A DNA stretch of 60,000 nt from Tubiluchus corallicola. Taxonomy: Eukaryota > Priapulida > Priapulimorpha > Priapulimorphida > Tubiluchidae. The notes under the pieces were generated by a model. It was not told where the DNA came from. It was given only the letters and a program-made list of their open reading frames with translations, and did no database searches. Both the position numbers and the translations under genes were made by a program. How positions within the stretch are numbered: position 1 is the stretch's first letter; every line of letters starts with the position of its first letter. Positions 12,388 through 22,300 of this stretch are shown piece after piece. Location: NCBI GenBank assembly GCA_030141605.1, contig JAQGDQ010000014.1:1263001-1323000 (forward strand), in the 5' to 3' direction.

Positions 12388-13010
12388 TGGATTTGATGTG
12401 GTGTGGTGGTGGTGTGCTTTGTGTGTTGTGCTATGGATGGTGTGGTGGGGTGATAGGGTGTGTGGGGTGTGGTGTGGGTAGTGTGGTATTGAGTGGGTGG
12501 CGTGGTGTGTGGGTGGGTAGGTGTTGTGGTGCAGTGCGGTGTGATGTGGTGGAGTATTATGGTGTAGGTGGTGTGGTGTGGTGCAGTGGTATGGTGTGGT
12601 GCAGTGTGGTGTGATGTGGTGGAGTCGTATGGTGTGGTGTGCTGTATGGGTGGTGCGGTGTGCTGCAGTGGTATGGTGTGGTGTGGTGTGATGTGGTGGA
12701 GTGGTATGGTGTAGGTGGTGTGGTGTGTAGGTGGGTGGGCGGTGTGGTGCAGTGTGGTGTTATGGTGTGGTGCTGTGTGGTGTGATGTGGTGGAGTATTA
12801 TGGTGTGGGTGGTGTGTGTGGGTGGTGCAGTGGTATGGTGTGGTGCAGTGTGGTGGAGTGGTATGGTGTGGGTGGTGTGGTGTGTAGGTGGTATGGTGTG
12901 GTGCGGTGCGGTGTGGTGGTATTGTGTGGTGCAGTGTGGTGCGATGAGGTGGAGTGATATGGTGTGGTGCAGTGTGGTGTGATGAGGTGGAGTGGTGTGG
13001 TGTGGGTTGT
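12388..13010 (+). repeat. TGGTG-type minisatellite, copy 2
   Basis: Same G/T-rich repeat as at 10,732-11,412 but shorter, with several indels between the two arrays. Not coding. Confidence 0.9.
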
Positions 13011-13053
13011 GTGTTGATTTGTGCACAAAATTCTTTTTGTGGGGTTTGGCTAG

Positions 13054-13813
13054 TATTAATATTCTTGGTATATATATATAAGATTCGAGGCTACAGCCCG
13101 GACGACGGCACCATTTGCGGTGATCTATACATCAAACGAAAGGTCTCGATCTAGTGTCGTGCCATTGATGGTTTATTTTTCGAATCGGGCCCACCGGGAG
13201 GAACGGGGGGCGAAAAACCTCCAAAAATGGCCATTTTTCGGCCGTTTTTTGCAAAAGTTATACGGCTGAGATGTGGAGAACGGGAATGGGCCGAGGGTGG
13301 TGCTGGGTATGGATAGATAGCCCGTTCAGCGATGGGTGTCATAGGCCTATTTAGAATTCGCGAGAAGGCCAGGGCGCCCCGCAACGGGCGTTTTCCCGGA
13401 CACAACTCGCGATTTTTTCGAAATTTTGACCAAACAGCCTGCGGAAAAAACGTTCTAGCGGCGCCTGGTGGGACTCTCGGAAGGAGATATATAGCTCTTT
13501 AGAAAGAGGAAGAACGGGGCTACACGATGATGTGAGCTATATTTTAGGGCAGGTCCACCGAGAGGAGTACTGGCGAGTTAATTACATGTTCTATTTTCGG
13601 CAATTTTCGCTTAGAAAACTGCTGACGCAAAGGCATTGTTGTGACGTCATCCATTGTACTCTGTCTATATTCTTATAGCTTTAATTAAGCAAAAAGTAGG
13701 CAGGATGATACGGGCTTTGTGTTATAAGCGAGGACTAGGTAGAATGTTCACGCGCGTATTATTGATTATACGTGTAAATTTATACGCAAAATTTTTTGCG
13801 GGGCCTTTGCTAG
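13054..13813 (+). mobile_element. Non-autonomous Helitron, copy 3 (short form)
   Basis: Abuts copy 2. Its 5' end starts at TATTAATATTC, so about six terminal bases seen in copy 2 are missing. It carries the GC-rich block (about 13,080-13,585) and ends with the hairpin CGCAAAATTTTTTGCG at 13,785-13,800, the spacer GGGCCTTTG and CTAG at 13,810-13,813. A T follows, as expected for insertion between A and T. It lacks the minisatellite, so it stops where copies 1 and 2 read through. Confidence 0.8.
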
Positions 13814-13970
13814 TGATGATATTAATGGAGCTAATAATAATGATGATAATATTATTGTAAAAAAATGCATTTGCAAATTGTCAAGGACTATCTATTATAA
13901 AGTTACTTTTTTCTAAAACAAATTTAGTTTTATTATGTCATATTTTATCGATACTCGACAAAAATCGCCA

Positions 13971-14058
13971 GTGCCCTACTTGGGTTGCCCATGTACGACA
14001 CAGTTTATTCTCAAATTTAGCACATGCGTTTTAACGGAAGTATCCTACTTCGGCTAGT
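13971..14058 (-). repeat. Right arm of inverted repeat bracketing the Helitron array
   Basis: Reverse-complement partner of 9,319-9,368: a perfect 16-bp block at 14,043-14,058 and a diverged 29-bp block at 13,971-13,999. The arms may be the ends of an older DNA transposon into which the Helitrons inserted, or a duplicated and inverted promoter-like segment. Confidence 0.55.
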
Positions 14059-14121
14059 GGCGTACTCCGCGCCCTACACAAGCATCCAAATTTATAGTCA
14101 ACCCGTGTGGAAAATGGAAGA

Positions 14122-14132
14122 ATGTCTACGAA
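14122..14132 (+). CDS. Tentative first coding exon of MRPL23
   Basis: ATG TCT ACG AA followed by GTTGTA would supply a Met and the two bases needed to join exon 2 in frame, giving MSTK then YRLYQVG. The assembled protein would then have 153 residues, the length of human MRPL23. The donor is weak and the next exon is 5 kb away across LINE insertions, so this is only the best candidate seen. Confidence 0.25.
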
Positions 14133-14286
14133 GTTGTACGTGAAAATTTAATTTTTATATTTTAAAATTGACTTTTTCCCGTTACCATCGCAGGATAGAG
14201 GTTAAGCTGATAAATGGCTTATAAAGCTCCTCAATCTTCTTTGAGTTCTATATTTATGTCTTAAAAGAAACAGCGCCATTCCATTA

Positions 14287-14660
14287 TCATGGACTGTGTC
14301 GCAAAACATTTTGCTGCCATTGAGGTAGTCTAGGAACGAGAAACAGAGAAGGGTCAGCGGCATTGATTATATTTTCCGGTAATTTATTCCATTCGTTAAC
14401 CACCCGCATCGACAGAATCTCGTTTTCTGCTCCATTTATTAGAGCTACTTTCTTATTAATTTTGTAGCGATGACCTCTACCATGATAAGTCTGAGTTGGA
14501 AACATTTTGCTAGTATCAATGTGATCAAAACCTTTTAAGATGCGGAATGTTTGGATCAAGTGCTGCCTTTCACGCCTATATTTTAAAGTAGTTAGTTGTA
14601 GCCTCTTGATTCTCGTAGAGTATGGAAATCCGGAAACTACTTGTACCAGTTTAGTAACTC
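14287..14660 (-). mobile_element. LINE A, 3' part (RT C-terminal domain)
   Basis: The minus strand reads TRIKRLQLTTLKYRRERQHL, then IQTFRILKGFDHID and VVNEWNKLPENIINA, typical of the C-terminus of CR1/Rex-like LINE proteins. The start near 14,660 joins mid-domain to unrelated LINE B sequence. The missing upstream part resumes at about 16,546. Confidence 0.8.
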
Positions 14661-16545
14661 ATTGAAGTCATTCATTTTTTCTTATCATATCTTGCCTTCA
14701 CTGCTTCAGTCATGATCCTGTTTTCAATTCAGCAAGCAGTCACTCTAGGAACGACTGCAGGATCTATATACAACGTATACAGCTTCATATCTATTCGACC
14801 ACATTCATTTCTAAATTCCATCAGCTGTAGTGCACGCGATGATTCTTGCTCTAACCTCCGCATTCGGTTGGTATAGATCATGGGTATCAACCCCCCAAAC
14901 ATTTACGTGACTTAAGCTACTACAAACAAATACATGTTCAGTTGTATCTTCTTCAGTATTATAGATGGGGCACATTAAATTATTTATATGGCACTTTTGA
15001 AATTACACTTCAATTCAAACATATTTAATTTAATTTTCACATAATAACTCATTTTATTCTCACCTAATTCATAGATGTAATTTTGCTTTTTAAATTCATT
15101 ATGTTTGAGAAATCTCAATTTTGTCATTTTGCTCTCAACTTCTCTGCTACTTTTTTTGCCACTTTATTTTTAACCATCTTTTTCCATTCAGACTTCTTGT
15201 CTTTAATTACTTATTCCATATCACTACTATTTATTTCATACTAATTAGCAATTTTTACAGTCTCATCATACCAGTATTGTTCATATAATCTATTTTTTGT
15301 TCATAACTACCTGTTTAGCAATTCTATCATTACTTTTTGTAATCAACTCTATTTTTGATCAGCCAGCAGTTTACTTGAGCTAAAATGCCTCAGTAAGGGG
15401 TTGTTCTTTCTGACACAACAATTTTGTTGAAGCTTTAAATGAATACTTTCTAACCTTTTTCACTTTGTATTTGTTACGTTTGTCCACGTTTCACTATTAT
15501 CAATGCAAGTATCACCATTGTCTCATACATAATTAACCTAGCTTCTGTTGACCTATAGCCCATATTTGATTCAGCCCCGGTATTATTTATGTCCATTATC
15601 ATTACTTTCATTCTATCTTTTCTTTCTTTTAACATGACATCATAGCTGTTTTAGTTGCAATCCAATCACCAAAGTACTTATCTATTTCTACCTTGCTAAT
15701 TTCACAATGTTTAACAAATTCTTTTATTTCAACGGTCATTTTCTTTTTGGTCGTCTTTGTTTTTATGTACTTGGGTTTTTGTATGTTAAATCTTACTCGT
15801 TTTTGCTCCTCAGTTTCTCTAGAATTCTTGCCTTATCTTTTTTATTGTTTCACTAGATCCAATACCCAAAATGTCGTCAACATATAGAAGTGTTCCGATT
15901 TCTAGTTTTGGACCAAGCATAGTATCCGGATATGTACCAATATTTATAACTTTGTTCATTAATATACTATAAAGAATTGGACCAAAAGGTGTGCCCTGCA
16001 TGACTAATTCACTTATAATTATTTCATCTGTGGAACCTAATAGAGTAGTCATCAATCACTGTACTTGCCTCTTTATTAAGTTGGTAAATTTAAATGCATT
16101 TCTTTTTTTATGCCTATAGTCAGCAATTCGTTTACACAATCTCTAAGCCAAAGTTTATCAAAACATTTTTCAATGTGTCCATAAACTAAATACACGTTAT
16201 TGAGATACCTGTTATAAACCAGTAGAGCTCTAATGACAAACAAATGACCTGCCATGTTTTCTACCACCACATTGTAAATTACTTGAGTTCTGATAAATTG
16301 TATCTTTATGTTTCTGAAGCAACACTTTTTCGTAGAGTTTGCTAATAAGACTTGTTAAAAATATCCCTCGTCTGTGTTTCTTCTCATTCTTAGGTCCGCT
16401 TCCTTTATACATTGGCTTTATAGTCATAAGTTTCCATTCATCAGGAATTTGGTGAGTTTGCTGTATTTTATTGAGCATTGAGTGTATACTTTTTTTATCA
16501 GATCTATTCCACCTTCAATTAACATTTCGTTCTTGGGCCCATCTA
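14661..16545 (-). mobile_element. LINE B, nested inside LINE A
   Basis: A different retrotransposon on the same strand. Decayed frames give IPDEWKLMTIKPMYKGSG (about 16,440), SLISKLYEKVLL (about 16,340), a block with CFDKLWLRDCVNELL (about 16,150), ELVMQGTPFGPILY (about 16,000), the catalytic-type LLYVDDILG (about 15,880), YFGDWIATKTAMM (about 15,680), and a C-terminal zinc-knuckle-like CPIYNTEEDTTEHVFVC (about 14,960). The fusion of LINE A residues (RNFTYLD) straight into LINE B residues (GPKNEMLIEGGIDLIKK) near 16,545 marks the 5' insertion edge. Stops and frameshifts make it inactive. Confidence 0.8.
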
Positions 16546-18800
16546 AATAAGTGAAGTTTCGCTTAATAAGTGTAAGCCTTCTATGAGCTTTATTGACAGT
16601 ATGATGAATATGGCTTTGAAATTTAAGCACGTTATCCCAAGTCTTTTTGCTTAGTGACATTTGTAATTTCTACATTGCTAGGTCCTGTGCTATTGCGTAT
16701 TTGCGATCTGCAACATTTGGTCTTCCAATGGTTAATAGGTTGCATTTGTCAATATTAAAATTCATTTGCCATTTGTGACACCATTTATCTGCTTGGTCAA
16801 TGTTGTTTTGCATAGTCATGGTCATTTTGACAGCAAGACTTATATATTTTTGTGTCATCTGCAAATAAGCTGGGTAAAGACATCAGGTAAATCATTAACG
16901 TAGATTGTAAATAACACAGGTCCTAAAACATTGCCCTGTGGTATACCACTGATGACATCCGCCCAGTTTGAATATTGACCATTGACTATAACCCATTGTT
17001 TCCTCCGTAAATAACACAGGTTCTAAAACATTGCCCTGTGGTATACCACTGATGACATCTGCCCAGCTTGAATATTGACCATTGACTATAACCCATTGTT
17101 TCCTCCCATAGAGAAAATATCCAATTCATGTTAATAAATGTCCTTCAGTGCCATATGCCTCTAAATAGTCTTAAATGTGGAACTCTATCAAACGCTTTGA
17201 GGAAATTGTAGTAAATTATATCGACTTCGCCGTTATTATCAATTATATCTACCCATTCTTCTAGTGCTTGCAAAAGATTGGTTATGCATGATCTTCCTGA
17301 GCTGAACCCTGCTGCTTATTGCTGATTAAATTATATTTTGTAAGATGGTCATAAATCTTGTCCCTTAATATTCCTCCCATCAGTTTGCAAACAACTGAAG
17401 TCAGGCTTATAGGTCTATAGTAGACACATATGCACACTTCTGGCTTGTTGGTAAAATACTTGTTGCCAAACTTAGGTTCATAATCTATAGCATAGGAAAA
17501 ATTAGACAATCTTCGTTCATCTTTATAACACTAGCCTGTATGCCATCTGGTCCCCTTCATGTTTCCTTTCATGAACTTGATTTTAATATGTAATTCCATT
17601 TCTGTTTCACAAAGCACATCTAGCTTGTGTTCCGTAATTGGTGGCAACTGATGAATATTAGTTATGTCTTCATGTGTAAAAACAGAGGAAAAGAATTTCT
17701 GTAATTCATTAGCCCTTTCTTGTTCTGTAGTTGCTATACTTCCACCTGCTCATTTAGTGCTCGCATTCACTCCTTTTTGATCATATTGTAGTTTATGTAG
17801 GCCCAAAAAGATTTGGGATTACTTTTGGATTCGTAGCAGAGGTATCGTTCAAAATTTCTATTTGCTGTTCTCGCTGTCGATGTCACCTCATTCCTGGCTC
17901 TAACACATATTTCACAGTCATGGAACTTGTCCATTCATATTTTCTCCAGGTAACTTACTTCTTTTTAAGCTTAAACTTTAGTTTTCTATTAAGCCATTTA
18001 GTTTGGGGGGGTCCATTTGTTACATGTAATGGAATATAGGTGTCGATTGCTAGATGTAATCTGACTTCAAACTGATCGCAGCACTTAAGTACATCTTTAT
18101 TACTGAAAATCCACTCCCAGTTATGAGATTTAAATAACTATTTATGGCAACATGCTTTGAAAAAAATGTATTTCCTTTGGCTTGAGTTGCTTGTTTCCCA
18201 AGAAATGTTTATATTGCAACCTAATACTGCGTGATCACTTTTGCCGATTGGTGGGTACTACAACAAGTTGGATACGATGCCTGGATTGTTTACAAATAGC
18301 AAATCTATTAATGTAGGATTTTGATATAACCTGAATCTTGTTGGGAATGTTATAAGTTGTTAGAGATAATGTCACGTAAAGCTTCAAGGAATTTATTTTC
18401 CTGACTGCTCTCAGGTGTCAAAGAACTCCACGAGTTCCAGTGTGTCTTGCTAAAATTTAAATCACCACAAATCACTTTGAATTTTTCCTTACTGATGCCT
18501 GATTCAACCATCAAATTCAGCAGTGTCAAGTTTTCTACGCACTTTGCCGATGGACTACTGTAAATTCCTCCAACTGATAGTTTCTTTATTGTGCCTTAGA
18601 TTTACATTTACCCATTATCGGGGGTACACTGTCGTGCTTCCAAAGATAATCTAACACATAGCGCTGTTCCCCTGCTTTGTATATTGCTATACAAATTATA
18701 ATTGGGAAGCGATAATTCTTGCAATGGATATCTGGAGTGCTGTCGATGTCTTAATGTTATTTTTGACATTTGTAATCAGCTGGAGTTAAACATACGATAT
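16546..18800 (-). mobile_element. LINE A, 5' part (endonuclease and RT)
   Basis: The minus strand encodes an AP-type endonuclease followed by RT. Visible endonuclease pieces are LPNYNLYSNIQSRGTALCV (about 18,700), VICGDLNFSKTHWNSW (about 18,470) and the catalytic-type GKSDHAVLGC (about 18,230). RT pieces are YYRPISLTSVVCKLMGGIL (about 17,420), QGNVLGP (about 16,930) and LFADDTKIYKSC (about 16,860), then HIHHTVNKAHRRLTLI before LINE B interrupts. A 100-bp tandem duplication and several frameshifts break the frame. It probably belongs to the CR1/Rex/Jockey-like group. Confidence 0.85.
16907..17106 (-). repeat. 100-bp direct tandem duplication inside LINE A RT
   Basis: Positions 16,907-17,006 and 17,007-17,106 are the same 100 bp with three mismatches seen. 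It covers the QGNVLGP motif, so the motif occurs twice. 100 is not a multiple of three, so the duplication also shifts the frame. Confidence 0.95.
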
Positions 18801-19205
18801 TTGCCATTTTAAAAACTTACTCGGTAGAATATCTTCTATATACGTATTAACCTGCATGAAAACATAAACCTAGTTGTGACCTTCTACACCGCTTATCTCA
18901 TTTATGAAAAAACTCATGAAGAATGCATGAACATGCATTACGGTAAAAGCTAGTGCAAAATTTATGGCACAGTGATGTACTATTTTTTTTTACTGGATTT
19001 GGGTTGCTCAGAATAGTATCTTAAATATTTAACATTTTCTCCTTTCTGTTAAAATGGCATATTTTAGTTCCCTGTTTGCTCTCATTTAATGATTTTAGTA
19101 ATTTGTCATTTCAGCAAATCTTTTTTTTAGTACTACAAGTATAGTTCAAGAGCTAAGAACTTGATCGTCCCTGTCTGATGCTTTTTTAACCTAAATGTTT
19201 TGTAG
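18801..19205 (+). other. MRPL23 intron 1, 3' part
   Basis: AT-rich with no feature except the polypyrimidine-rich 3' end leading to the acceptor TTTTGTAG at 19,205. Confidence 0.5.
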
Positions 19206-19328
19206 GTATCGATTGTATCAAGTCGGCAATCCACGAACAAGAGTATTTTTGCCAGATTTCTGGATGAAGCTGGTTCACCCCAACAGGGAGCAGCCACCAA
19301 ATATTGTTATGTTTCATGTCCACATGAA
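19206..19328 (+). CDS. MRPL23 exon 2
   Basis: Encodes the N-terminal uL23 strand region from YRLYQVGNP to FHVHM. Acceptor TTTTGTAG, donor GTGAGT. It begins with the third base of a codon and ends with two bases of the next. Confidence 0.93.
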
Positions 19329-22300
19329 GTGAGTTTAGAACTTGCTAGAGAATAGAGTGAGATGTTTGACTGTAGCACTTAACTGCAGTGCACTTAACAT
19401 TCAGAAACCAGTATGATTGCCCAATCTAAAATGCTAAAATATGAAAAACAAACTATTAAGAACGAGTCCGTGAGAGCACCATGCAGAGGGTGGCACATGA
19501 GGTGTGATGAATTTATATCATTTTTTTCTAACATGAAGGGCGACCCCCCAAAACCATGTAACCAAGATAGCAAATCTATCGAGCTACTATTACCAGAGAA
19601 ATGACCACATCAAGAAATTCACCTCAAAAGAGGCAAAAAATCGCTATTTTGGGGGGTTGTTTTAACTTTTTCTCCTGTATAAACTATTAAAGATGGGTCG
19701 ATGTAAGTTGGCTGGTACATAGACCCAGACATTGTCTTCTGATATCCTAACTTTTTCTGACATACTATTAATAGTATCAGAGAACGGCATTTTTCAAATT
19801 CGGCTCTTTGTTAAGAGTCCAGAGAGAGGTTAAGTTGTAAGGCTCATAACTCGCCCACTGCGGGGCTACAGAACTTCTGGTTTTCATGTATGTGTTAACC
19901 ATCATCCTCACTAATAATATAAAAAAGAAAATTCGCTGGAGCCTGTTTCAGTATTTAGTACTGGCACTTTAAAATTTCACAAAAATCAGCAAAATTCCCC
20001 TTTTTTGTAGTTTTTCAATATTTTTTCTATCTATGTGCTGCATTATAAGTGACAAATCTGTATTCTAAATTTCATGAAAATGCACGAGCTGAGATAATAT
20101 CATGAATGACATTATATAGAGGGGCCACTGTTAGAAAAAATTGCCATATCAACACACTTTTTTACTTTCCATAGTAATTCCGTCCATGTGTAAAAAGTAG
20201 ACATACTTGGCTCAGGTCGTATATGACAGTAGACATTTAGCCACGTTTAACCTGCATTTGCTGTGACTAGTGCTTTCCATTCCTAGTAGCAATAGATTCC
20301 TTTGCCATGGAAATTGCTAGAAATTTGCGAATTTCATCTTAAATTGGTTTAGTTATGTCGGAATTTTCATATGACTACAAATATGAATAATTACCTCTTC
20401 TGATGGATTTCTGGACAGGACATCATGCATAATAGACAAATATATCATGGGGAAAGTGATAAAGTGAAAATCTTGCAGTCTAAACATGAGACAATATAAG
20501 CGTATGGGCCGCTTCTAGGGGGATGGCGGTGATATTTAGCTCAGAAAATTTTTCTTCGCCCAAAATTTATTTGTGGCACAAAATCGATACTACTGACAAA
20601 AAATATTAATAGTGTGATTGAATGATTGCGCCAATGGCACAAAAATTTTCGACGTTTTACAGTCAAAAAATCACCGGACAAATGATATCAAGTCTGTCCC
20701 ATATTTTTTGGGCATTCGCTCAGATTTAGGGCAATTTTCTTGTGTCCTGGCTTGTATGCCTATGTAAGACAATGAGTAATAACTAGGTAATAACCTGTAC
20801 ATAACATTTACAAAGCATGGAAAATAAACAGTACATAAAACATTTTCCAGTCCTTGCAAGAAGCAATTTCCATTCCGTAGATATTTCATTTTTTTTAAGA
20901 TTGGAAGCACTCTAAATGCGGTCGAGTGTCTTTAGTACAGGCTAATGGATTCACAATATTCGTTTCGTGCGGATAACTAGTCACAATGCCGCATTTAACG
21001 CTGGTAAACAGCCCAGAAAACGAACATTTTAGTTCAGCAGTGGCCGTCATCTTGAATGCTGGAGTCCAATCCTGTCGGTAGTTTAACCAATGTGCTGGCC
21101 AGGCCCCTAGTTGTCAAAGATGAATATTTATGATGTTTTGAAGTATTTTGACAAGATTTGACAACTCATGTTGACCTACACGAAGCTTTTTGATGAACGT
21201 TGTTAGCTATATTTTCACCCTGATATATGCCTCTTTCAGGGGTTTTTTACAATAGGGTGGAAATTCGCTACATCGAAATTGTCACTGCAGCACCATTTGG
21301 GATGGGATGCCCTATTCACATACATATCGATATTTTTGTTTCCGCCCCCGCAGTGGGTGAGATATAAGACTTTGAAATGACTGAGTATTTGCATCTTGTG
21401 CGTAATGCGAGCTTAAAGAACCCCAGTAGAGCCGAAAGAGGGGGGTTTGGGACAAAAGTCGAAAAGTCATTTTGGAGAAGATAACAAGATCCAATACTGT
21501 GCAGAGTCAGATCTATTCAAACTCAGTGGTTGCTGCATGGCTAATCCTTCAAATACAAGTAAAAATAGAGAAAAATAGGTATTTTTTCATGAAAATCGGC
21601 CTATGCCGTACCTCTGCTATTATGAGGAGTTGGGCCAAGCGGATTTACATAGTGAATACTAGTGACTAGTGGACCTCATACCTGAACTTTGGCCTGAATC
21701 GGTTTACCTAACCTTGTGCCGGAATTTTTCGATTTTGTATGGTCTTCACGCGGACACGTTCTTAAAACCTCAGACATCTATGTAAAATATAGAAATTTAA
21801 AACCAGATATTTGCCTGCTTTCTGCAGGCATTCTCAGTGATGAACGGTTAACAGTATTTTTTGCATGAGCTTATATAGACAGCCGGTAGCTGTATTAGTA
21901 CTGCACAGAATCATTTTCAATCACAAATTATTTGAACAGAGGTAACGGAATAGAATTATTGTTGTGGAGATCCATTAGAATTAAATAGAAAATTGCAGAA
22001 TGTTCTATAGTATAGTAGAACAATTTTTTTACCTTGTAGAAGTTCCGAGAACTTTCTATTTCTAGATTGTTCCTTAGGACTGATATATAAGGCAGAGCTG
22101 GCCGCTGGAGTTTATACTCTTGTATCCTCGTATTCTCAGATACGCATTCTCGCTTTCACGTTTCCAGATTATTGTAAACATTTCGCGTTCCTTCATACTT
22201 TTGTGTTGTAGAATTCTCGTATAATTTCATTTTAATTTCAACTGGAAAACTGGAAGTTTGCTAGATGAAGTAAAGTGTACGTGGTAATGCTCTACATTAA

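Larger units (their letters stand above)
11460..13053 (+). mobile_element. Non-autonomous Helitron, copy 2 (long form)
   Basis: Begins TCTATATATTAATATTC right after the CTAG of copy 1 and ends in CTAG at 13,050-13,053, preceded by a CACAAAA/TTTTGTG hairpin (13,024-13,041). It has the same architecture as copy 1: GC-rich block (about 11,496-11,990), internal hairpin 12,217-12,232 with CTAT at 12,242-12,245, then 808 bp of extra sequence with its own minisatellite. The repeat has changed in length relative to copy 1, while the flanking parts are closely similar. Confidence 0.8.

Noticed and set aside
18930-18950. MRPL23 exon 1 at ATGCATTACG|GTAAAA
   Set aside because: The phase does not match exon 2, which needs two bases from the preceding codon.
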